Source: CAWUJK01 sp964586815
GTDB lineage: Bacteria > Patescibacteriota > Gracilibacteria > BD1-5 > UBA6164
Direction of reading: 5' to 3'
Assembly: GCA_964586815.1 (NCBI GenBank)
Contig: CAZPIB010000025.1
Span: 1-13,542, forward strand
DNA length: 13,542 nucleotides
A program made the translations under genes and the position numbers. A model generated the notes under the pieces. The model was not told the origin of the DNA, ran no database searches, and saw nothing but the letters and a program-made list of their open reading frames with translations. Shown here piece by piece: positions 1 through 6,863 of the stretch (its first letter is position 1; each line of letters opens with the position of its first letter).

Positions 1-25
1 TAAAATAATGGTATAAAATAATGGT
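1..25. repeat. 13-bp tandem duplication at the window edge
   Basis: The unit ATAAAATAATGGT occurs twice head to tail (the first copy lacks its first base at the window edge). Low-complexity and AT-rich. The array may continue to the left of the window. No function can be assigned. Confidence 0.6.
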
Positions 26-84
26 TATATTTTAATAAATTCTAATTAAGTAAAAATTATTATTTATGATTTATTTCTAAAAAT

Positions 85-202
85 CAATCCCACTAACAAG
101 GGTCTTTAGCCCCTTGTATAATAGACAGTCCTCAGTCTTTGTAATATAACAGACAACTTTTTACTCTTACAATCCCACCAACAAGGGTCTTTAGTAACTT
201 GT
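85..202. repeat. Pair of 33-nt intergenic repeats with internal hairpin
   Basis: Two direct copies lie at 85-117 and 170-202, offset by 85 bp. The first 25 nt match at 24 of 25 positions, then three bases differ (CCC versus TAA), then CTTGT is shared. In both copies ACAAG pairs with CTTGT. In copy 1 the stem extends to ACAAGGG/CCCTTGT (96-102 with 111-117, 8-nt loop); in copy 2 it is AACAAG/CTTGTT. The 52 bp between copies are unrelated to the repeat. It could be a two-copy structured intergenic element, terminator-like structures for a gene left of the window, or a degenerate two-repeat CRISPR remnant. I see no cas gene and no further copies. Confidence 0.65.
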
Positions 203-232
203 TTGATACAATAAATAAGTGTTATTTATAAA
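203..232 (+). promoter_or_regulatory. Putative sigma70-type promoter for the 249-791 gene
   Basis: TTGATA (203-208) and TATAAA (227-232) are separated by 18 bp and lie 16 bp upstream of the ATG at 249. The expected transcript would have a leader of only about 10 nt with no Shine-Dalgarno sequence. Such boxes occur by chance in sequence this AT-rich. Confidence 0.45.
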
Positions 233-248
233 CTAATATATTAAAAAT

Positions 249-791
249 ATGTGTGCAGTAGGTATTTTAAATAAAGAAGTTAATGTATCTGAATACTGAT
301 GAATTAATTTAAGTGAATACTTTAAAAAAAGTAATATTGATTTTTTTACAGAAAAATATTTTACTAAGTTAGAAAAGATTTTAACATCTGAAGAAATGGG
401 TAGTATTAATCAAAATAAAGAAGTTTTTTATAAAAATTTAGTATCTTATTTTACTTGATTATTAGATAATCTAATTATAGATAGCATTAATAATAAAGCT
501 AATAATATTAATTTAATAATAAAATTCAATAAAGAAACTAAAGAATTTAAATGTATTTTGATAGATGATTGAAAGTTACAAAATTTTCAAAAAACAAAAA
601 AGAAAAACATTAATAATGAAATAGATCTAAATATACCACTATATTTAAATCAAATATGTAAAAATAGATTTAAGTATACTAGAACAAAAGAAGGTTGTAA
701 TATGTTAATTTTTAAACTAACTAAAGATTCTATAATAATATCTACAAAAAAAAATATTGAAAACATTACAAAAATAAATTTCTCATTATAA
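249..791 (+). CDS. Hypothetical protein, possible degenerate GHKL-type ATPase
   Basis: Reading with UGA as Gly gives an uninterrupted 180-aa protein from ATG 249 to TAA 789-791; with the standard code it stops at tandem TGA codons 17-18. No signal peptide or membrane segment is visible; it is rich in Lys, Asn and Ile and looks cytosolic. The central part contains a helix ending LLDNLIIDSINN followed by an alternating hydrophobic strand and IDDG. This resembles the N-box (E-x-x-x-N-A-x-D-A) and the DxG of the G1 box in GHKL/HATPase_c domains, and a KYTRTKEG stretch near the end faintly resembles the following lid region. The full DxGxG box is not met, so if related it may be inactive. The fold assignment is a weak inference; the coding call itself is solid. 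It stands alone on the plus strand and converges with the next gene. Confidence 0.75.
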
Positions 792-891
792 TAAATATTT
801 TCTTATAATAATTTTTTTATATATTAAAATATGCTTTTGAGTGTAGTGAGTAAATGTCCTTAATATAAGTTATTTTTTAGTATTTTAAAGT
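792..891. other. Short convergent intergenic stretch
   Basis: About 100 bp of AT-rich sequence between two converging genes. I see T-runs on both strands but no convincing stem-loop, and no further gene. Confidence 0.5.
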
Positions 892-1557
892 CTATATTTC
901 TTCTAAATCTAGAGTTTGAATATTTTTTAAAACTTCTGATAAAATAAAAATTGAGATATTTAGAGCTTCTTTTTTATTTATAGTAATATTTATTTCTTCG
1001 AGAAAAAATATAAATATTTTTGATACAAATTCCTTAATATTATCTTCATCTTTTTTAAGTAATTTTATAAGTCTATTTGTGAGTAAATTGGAATAATTAT
1101 TAGTAGAGGAAATAATCATATCTTCTACCCAAAAATTTATTCTTTTTTGAACTTGTTTATCAATATTGCTATCATCAAATTTTATTTTTTCTTCTCACTT
1201 ATAGCTAAATTCTATTTTTTCTATATTATTTATATTTCTTATACTATCTGATACTTCAATATATATTAAGCTTAATATTCCTAGTAAAAAATTTGAAGGG
1301 TATCCTAAATCTATAAGTTTGAATAATAACTCTAATACATCATCAAACTTCCCATTTAAAATAAGTTTAACTAGAAAATTAGCCAAAAGCATATCTTGCT
1401 TTTTAGCTTTTTTTTCATCTTTTTGAGTTCTTTTTATTCAAGCACTAGCTTTTCTAACTTGCTGCTTAAATTTTTCAGCAGCCTCTTTTGCTTTTTCATT
1501 TGAGGCTCATCAAGATTCTCAAACTCATTCATCAGGAATGTAATCTTCTAATCCCAT
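892..1557 (-). CDS. Unknown helical protein with charged N-terminal linker
   Basis: The gene encodes 221 aa from ATG 1555-1557 to TAG 892-894, continuous only with UGA as Gly (UGA codons cluster in the first 20 residues, with one more near residue 122). Residues 1-20 are acidic and Gly-rich. Residues 20-55 are strongly charged and Lys/Ala/Glu/Gln-rich, probably a helix or disordered arm. From about residue 55 onward it is a compact-looking all-helical domain (start MLLANFLVKLIL, then LLFKLIDLGYPSNFLLGILSLIYIE, given here as two pieces of one segment) with a second helical part near the C-terminus. There is no signal peptide and no Cys-rich motif. I do not recognise the family. It is divergently arranged with the sodium channel gene. 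Confidence 0.85.
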
Positions 1558-1582
1558 TATTTTTTAAATAAAATTTACTAAT

Positions 1583-1613
1583 TTTATAATAACATATTTT
1601 TATTTTTTTTCAA
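1583..1613 (-). promoter_or_regulatory. Putative promoter for the 892-1557 gene
   Basis: On the minus strand TTGAAA (1613 to 1608) is followed 16 bp later by TATTAT (1591 to 1586), or 19 bp later by TATAAA (1588 to 1583). This places transcription a few tens of bases before the ATG at 1557. The match is moderate and the background is AT-rich. The rest of the 1558-1757 divergent spacer holds only AT-rich sequence and a TATAAT at 1713-1718 that might serve the channel gene, though the nearest -35-like TTGATT (1693-1698) is only 14 bp away. Confidence 0.3.
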
Positions 1614-1757
1614 AATTTAATAATAAAATTGTAGGACAGTAAATAAAATAGTTATTTTTTCATTTTGAAAGTTACAAGTTGTATGAAAAAGCTTGATTTT
1701 TAATTTAAAATATATAATATTTTTTTGAAAAAAATCTTTATATATTTATTTAAATAA

Positions 1758-2546
1758 ATGCTAAAAAAAATAATTGACCATAAGTTATTTGAAATAACAA
1801 TAATATCATTAATAGTACTTAATGGTGTAACTATGTGACTTGAAACTTATGAAAATATTGTAGTAAAATACTGAGTTTTTATAAATTATTTTAATACTTT
1901 TGTTATTAGTATATTTACAATAGAAGCAATTTCTAAAATTATTGTTTATAAAAAAGAATATTTTAAAAGTTGATGGAATTTATTTGATTTTACAATAGTT
2001 ATAATTTCATTAATACCTGCTCAATGACCATTTGAGATATTAAGAATATTAAGAGTATTAAGACTATTAAGACTTATAACTGTAATTCCGCAAATGAGAA
2101 AAATTGTTTGAGCTTTATTTAGTATAATACCTTGAATACTATCAGTATCTGCTCTTTTAATGATAATATTTTATGTATTTGCTATAATGGCAACTAATCT
2201 ATACTGAGAAAGTTTTCCTGAATGGTTTTGAAGTTTATGAAATTCTTTTTATACTCTTTTTCAAATAATGACCTTGGAATCTTGGTCTATGTGAATAGTA
2301 CGTCCTGTTATGGAAGTATATCCAAGAGCTTGGGTATTATTTATCTTATTTGTTTTGATAGCAACTTTTATAATGGTAAATCTTGTTATAGCTATAGTTG
2401 TTGATGCTATGAATAAAATAAATGATAACCCGAAAGATGATATATCTTGAATCACAGAAGAAGGTAAAATAGCTACAATAAATGACTTACATAAATTAGA
2501 AAATAAAATAGATAAATTAATTAAGAAGATAGACAAATTAAAGTAA
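1758..2546 (+). CDS. BacNav-type voltage-gated sodium channel
   Basis: This 262-aa protein is a complete one-domain, six-helix channel subunit that should form a homotetrameric, voltage-gated Na+ channel in the cytoplasmic membrane. S1 covers about 8-30, S2 about 43-63 with an acidic E56, and S3 starts at SGWNLFDF (71-78, with conserved D77). S4 (93-114) carries arginines every third residue: R96, R99, R102, R105. The pore loop holds the BacNav selectivity filter TLESWSMG (172-179), followed by IVRPVMEVYPRAW, then S6 (about 191-216). A heptad-patterned C-terminal helix (about 239-262) fits the tetrameric coiled coil of NavMs/NaChBac. Eleven of 13 glycines are UGA, including the filter Gly179, while all four Trp are UGG. 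Length matches the family. It is monocistronic and converges with prmC, with 15 bp between stops. Confidence 0.96.
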
Positions 2547-2561
2547 ATATCCAAATATATA

Positions 2562-3368
2562 TTAAAAATAAACTTTTACACATCTGTTAATATTTTTATT
2601 ATCTTTAAATATTTCATATTTTAATTTTAATTTTTTAAAAAAAGAAATTGCAATTTCTTTTTGATCAAAACCTATTTCTATAAATAAAATAGTCTTTTTA
2701 TTTTTTAACTCTAATATTTGAAATACTAATTTTTCATATAACTCAAAACCTGTTTTTTCTCATCAATATAAAGCTAAGTCTGGCTCAAATTTAACTACTT
2801 CTTTATTTATATTTTCAAAATCTCTATTTTTTATATATGGTAGATTTGCTGTTATTATAATACAACCTGCACTATTATCTAATTTTAAATTAGATAATAA
2901 ATTAGATTCAATCTGAGTAATATTATTTTCTAGATTATATTTTTTTATATTTATACTACTGACTTCTAAGGCTTTTTTTGAAATATCTACTACATAAGTT
3001 TTTATTATTTTTGATTTATTAGTTTTATTTAAATTATTTAAAATTGAAATAGGAATACAAGAACTACCAGTTCAAACATCAATTAAAATAGTTTTTTCAA
3101 AAATATAAAATAAAACTTGCTCAACCATAATTTCTGTATCATTTCTAGGAATCAAAACTCTAGAATCCACAAAAAAATCAAGTCAATAAAATTCTGCTTT
3201 TTCTAAAATATATTCTATAGGTTCTCAAGAATTATATCTACTTATATATTCATCTAACTGACTTTTATATTTTACTTCTAAGTTTTCTAAATTTAAAAAT
3301 AACTGAACTTTATCAAGATCAGTTATTTTCTCTAAAAGCAATAATTTAATATTTGAATTAGTCTTCAA
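2562..3368 (-). CDS. prmC: Peptide chain release factor N5-glutamine methyltransferase
   Basis: PrmC methylates the Gln of the GGQ motif in release factors RF1/RF2 using S-adenosylmethionine. The 268-aa reading has the PrmC-specific block IEYILEKAEFYG...VLIPRNDTE (about 51-79), the SAM-binding motif IDVGTGSS (96-103), an acidic D128 after strand 2, and the catalytic-region motif ANLPYI (174-179). Canonical PrmC has NPPY; here the second residue is Leu. A GGE typical of the family (202-204) is written with two UGA codons. No ATG is available near the expected N-terminus, so I chose TTG at 3366-3368, which overlaps the 3' end of the permease gene by 11 bp; a TTG at 3339-3341 is the next alternative. 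It is the last gene of the operon. In a UGA-recoded cell RF2 is expected to be absent, leaving RF1 as the likely substrate (inference). Confidence 0.92.
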
Positions 3369-4119
3369 ATTTCTTTTTATTAAAAATAATAATAGTGAAA
3401 TACAGAATAATTATTAAATAAGCTATTGCATAAAAACTATTAAATAAATAAAATTTACTTGTAAAATCTGCAATTCATCAAATATGATTTTTTATATTTA
3501 AAGCCTCAAAAGGAGGAAAAAAAAGCTGAATTATTTCTACTAGTTTAATTGAAATTTCATTTTTTGTTCTATTGACTAAGTCAATTAAAAGTGAAAAAGA
3601 GTGTCCAATAATATAAAATAGTATTGAAACCATAATGGTAATCATATTTGACATAAAACTTGAAAAGAAAAACACTAATGCTAGTAGTAATTCTAATTTA
3701 AGAAATGTAAAAAATATAGAAAATAATATTATTTGAGTAATTTCTATATCTTTAAAATAAAGTACAAGTAAATATAAGATAGCTTGAACAAATACTATTA
3801 AAAATATAGTAGCAGAAAAACCTAAAAATTTACCTATAATAAATTCATACCTTTTTATTGGCTTAGATAAGATGAGAAAAATAGTTTTTCATTCAATTTC
3901 TTTAAATAAAAGCTGAGATCATACAAATAAAACTCAAATTATTCAAAATATTTCAATCATAGCCATACCAAAATCTGTAATGATTTTTGCATCATCTCAA
4001 ATAGTTAAGGTTCCAAGAATTATTGAAAATAAAATAAAAACAAAAGCAAAGAAAATAATCATATATAAAAATTTATTTCTTACTATCTCCCTAAAAGTAT
4101 TTAGTGCTATATTAAACAT
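3358..4119 (-). CDS. ABC-2 type transporter permease
   Basis: This 253-aa integral membrane protein has about six hydrophobic helices and the layout of ABC-2 permeases. A short cytosolic start FREIVRNKFLY leads into TM1. A cytosolic coupling stretch EIEGKTIFLILSKPIKRYEF follows TM2 (about residues 79-98) and leads into GKFLGF. Four further helices fill the rest, including a large hydrophilic loop before the last one (about 190-225). The 'ILSKP...R.EF..GK' signature is what identifies the family. Such permeases need an ATP-binding subunit, and none is encoded in this window. The substrate is unknown. The gene starts 4 bp after the fmt stop and its end overlaps the prmC start, so all are likely co-translated. 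Confidence 0.88.
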
Positions 4120-4123
4120 ATAT

Positions 4124-5086
4124 TTAATTAAATTTATAATTTAAGATTTCTTTATTTCAATTTACAAAAGAAAGTATATCAATACTTTTTTTTCATTCAA
4201 GTTTTACTTGCTTTAATTTAATTATTCATCATTTACAAATAATTCAAATTTCTTTATTCTTACCTTGTGTTAAAGATAAAATATCTCAGAAATTTAGCAT
4301 TTCATCAACTATAAAATCTCCTGATTCAAATTCTATATACTCAAAATTTATTTTTTTTTGATTATAATAACTCCAAATCCCTGGCCAATTATAATATGCT
4401 CTAAATTTATTGTAAATTTCTTCTCCTGTTTGTTTTTCAAAAATTATTTCTCAATCTTGCTTTGATATTTTTGAACAATAACTAGCCTTTTTATCATCTT
4501 GTTTTTTTCCTAAAGTTTTTCAAGATAAAATTCAATTTAAAGTACTTACAAGTAATTTTGGTCAAATTTCTTCAAATTTTTTAAAAATATCTCAAGTTTT
4601 ATCATTATTTCAAATTTCAATTTCCTCTATTTTTAAAATATCTCACATATCCATATCTTCAGTCATATACATAATTGTAAGACCTGTAAGTTTATCTCAA
4701 TTTTTTATTGATTCTTGAATAGGACTTGCTCCTCTATATTTTGGTAAAATACTTCAATGAATATTTATACATCAATATTTTGGTGCATTTAATACCTCTA
4801 AAGGAACTATTTTTCAATAAGCAACTACAACTATAAAATCTAAATCATTTAGTTCTTCAAAAAATTCTAAATTGTTTTTTAGCTTATTTGGTTGTAATAA
4901 TTTTATATTATTTTCTTCTGATACTATTTTAACAGGAGTGTTTTCTAAAATTTTTTTTCTTCAAACTGGTTTATCTGGCTGAGAAACTACTAAATTAATT
5001 TCAATTTCATTATTAAAATCAACTAATAATGATTTCAAAATATTAGCTGAAAAATCTCCTGTTCCAAAAAATGCTATTTTTATCAT
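4124..5086 (-). CDS. fmt: Methionyl-tRNA formyltransferase
   Basis: Fmt transfers a formyl group from 10-formyltetrahydrofolate to initiator Met-tRNA. The 320-aa length matches the family (about 315). The N-terminal start MIKIAFFGTGDFSA is followed by VVSQPDKPVGRK (33-44). The formyltransferase core carries the catalytic triad N108, H110 and D146 inside NIHGSILPKYRGASPIQ and MTEDMDMGD, all in the positions expected from the E. coli enzyme (N106, H108, D144). The Gly of the HGS motif is UGA. The C-terminal tRNA-binding domain includes RAYYNWPGIWS (about 233-243). The start ATG lies 2 bp after the pilin-like gene stop, and the permease follows 4 bp downstream. This is the most secure enzyme call in the window. 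Confidence 0.97.
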
Positions 5087-5088
5087 AT

Positions 5089-5757
5089 TTATTTAATTAA
5101 TTCTAAAGTCTCTACTCTTCACAAACTATCTTCGAAAGTTAAAACAATTTTATTTATAGTGTCATCATCTCAAAATTGCTTTCTTCATAAAACATTTTTG
5201 ATTTTTATTCAATATAAATCACTAGTATTTGCATCAATTTTTATTAATTTTAGTTCATTTCAAAAATATTGTAAGTATAAGTTATTCAAAATACTTCAAG
5301 AGTATTCTCAGGTAAATTTTGCATCTATATTTTTTAAAATTGCTCAAGTAAAAGTATCATTTCAATTTTTTGTCTCTACTTTTACAAATTTATATCAAGA
5401 AAATATTATTATAGTTCCTGAATTAGTAGAATCTCAATATTGTATTTCTAATTCAATTATTCAAGTATCTTCATCATAATTACTTAATATTAATTTATTA
5501 TTTAAATCAAAAATATTTTCACTTATTAAAAAATATTTTTTTCATTTTATAAATTTTATTTCATAATCAAAAATCTGCTTAGTATTAACTTTATTATCTA
5601 AATCTTTAATATCTCCTGAAATTTTTGATAAAGTACTTTTAAATTTTAAACTATCAATTTGACTAGAAAAAGATGAAACTCAAAAAATAGTAATTATTGA
5701 AAGAATTGATATTACAATAATTAACTCTACAAAAGAAAAAGCATTTTTATTTTTCAT
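5089..5757 (-). CDS. Type IV pilin-like / pseudopilin protein
   Basis: This 222-aa protein has a class III (prepilin) signal. A five-residue basic leader is followed by Ala6 and then FSFVELIIVISILSIITIF, so the predicted mature protein begins at Phe7 with the invariant Glu at mature position 5 (E11). The hydrophobic N-terminal helix is about 18 residues. The remaining part (about 35-222) is a hydrophilic, beta-rich globular region without a Cys pair. Prepilin peptidases normally cut after Gly; Ala at -1 is a less common but accepted variant. It could be a major pilin, minor pilin or pseudopilin; no peptidase or assembly ATPase is present to decide. Its start overlaps the end of the upstream transferase gene by 11 bp. 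Confidence 0.85.
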
Positions 5758-6805
5758 TTTTTTTCATAGCTAATCTAATAATCTCATTTATAAATATAAC
5801 CACAAAAATAATAATTACAAATACTATTATTTTTCAAGTTCTATCTAAAAACAAAGCTGTAATTCAAAAGAAAAAAGATAAAGAAAATACAATTATTAAA
5901 ACTCACTTTTTAGTTAATCCTAAATCTAATAATCTATGGTGAAGATGTGTAAAATCTCAAGCCATAGGATTTTTCTTATTATACATTCTCCTAATAATAA
6001 CATAAATAGCATCTACTGCATATATTCCAAAAACAACCAAAACAGTTGCCACTTTTCCTCCTCAAATTATTGCTAGGGAAGCAAGCATAAATCATAAAAA
6101 CATAGTTCCAGTATCCCCCATAAGAATTTTTTCTCTTACATCAAAAAAGAAAAAAGGAATCAAAGCTCAAACCAAAATAATGGAAGATTGCATTATAAAA
6201 ATTGAATTTTCAAGCAATTCTTGATTAGTATCTCTACTAAATAAAATCATTCATAATAAAAATAAAATAAAAAATGAAATTATAGAAAGTCCTGATGTAT
6301 TTCATGAAATTCAATCTGTCCAATTAATTGCATTAAAAATAAATACATACCAAATTATGGTAAAAATAAGTGGAATTATATAAATAACATAATTAAAAAT
6401 TTCAAAATAATGAGTTTCAAGATATAAAATTCATCAAAAAATATTACTTATATAAGCAATTTGGATAGATGTTACTCAAATAATAGCTCAAATTAATATT
6501 TGTACTAAAAGTCTGATTTTTGCACTAATTTCAACTCTATCATCAATAAAACTGATTAAAGTTATAATTGCACCAAATCACCATAAAATATATAATTTAT
6601 TACTATGTTCTATAAAAAAATAGCTCACAATAAAAAAAACAATAAAAAAAACTATTCACATAGAATATACTATTGGTTTTCTTTTTTTTCAATATTTTTT
6701 TGGATTGTCAACAATTTTTAATTTTTCAAAAATAGCTTTAAATAAAAAAATCAAAATTAATGATAATAATAATGAAAGAATAAATGTAATAAAAATATTT
6801 AACAT
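5747..6805 (-). CDS. WecA/TagO/MraY-family undecaprenyl-phosphate sugar-1-phosphate transferase
   Basis: The 352-aa polytopic membrane enzyme belongs to the family moving a UDP-linked HexNAc-1-phosphate onto undecaprenyl phosphate, the first step of a lipid-linked surface glycan or of cell-wall precursor synthesis. Diagnostic pieces are VDNP near the N-terminus, FIDDR with D88/D89, NWTDG (161-165, catalytic-site Asp164), MGDTGTMFLGF (from 229) and the histidine motif HLHHRLLDLGL (from 287). The histidine motif favours WecA/TagO-type enzymes over MraY, which usually reads differently there, but the exact sugar substrate cannot be read from sequence. About ten membrane helices are apparent and the length is usual. 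It is the first gene of the five-gene minus-strand operon and sits directly behind a palindromic hairpin. Confidence 0.93.
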
Positions 6806-6825
6806 AAAAATATGTTATTTAAATA

Positions 6826-6863
6826 AAATAAAAAATCTAGTTTTAAAACTAGATTTTTTATTT
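6826..6863 (-). terminator. 38-nt perfect palindrome behind the large exported protein gene
   Basis: A perfect inverted repeat centred between 6844 and 6845 (AAATAAAAAATCTAGTTTT and its complement). It contains the TAA stop (6858-6860) of the upstream gene and ends 21 bp before the next start codon. A GC-poor hairpin flanked by T-rich tracts on both strands fits an intrinsic terminator or mRNA-end-stabilising structure separating two transcription units. The low stem GC makes efficient termination uncertain. It also raises the question of where the downstream operon's promoter lies; I see no clear one. Confidence 0.6.

Noticed and set aside
85..202. Functional CRISPR array
   Set aside because: Only two imperfect repeats, a single 52-bp interval and no cas gene in the window; kept as a repeat pair only.
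892..1557. Several short separate genes or a decayed pseudogene
   Set aside because: The pieces lie in one frame, are split only by TGA, and join into one continuous protein under code 25.
1758..2546. UGA as tryptophan (Mycoplasma-type code 4)
   Set aside because: Trp at the conserved filter and turn positions would be wrong for the channel family, and TGG already supplies every expected Trp; Gly fits each TGA.
2547..2561. Terminator between the converging channel and prmC genes
   Set aside because: Only 15 bp separate the stops and no stem-loop fits there.
5159..5479. Plus-strand open frame
   Set aside because: It lies antisense to the pilin-like gene; its Ser/Gln-rich composition is simply the mirror of the minus-strand coding sequence.
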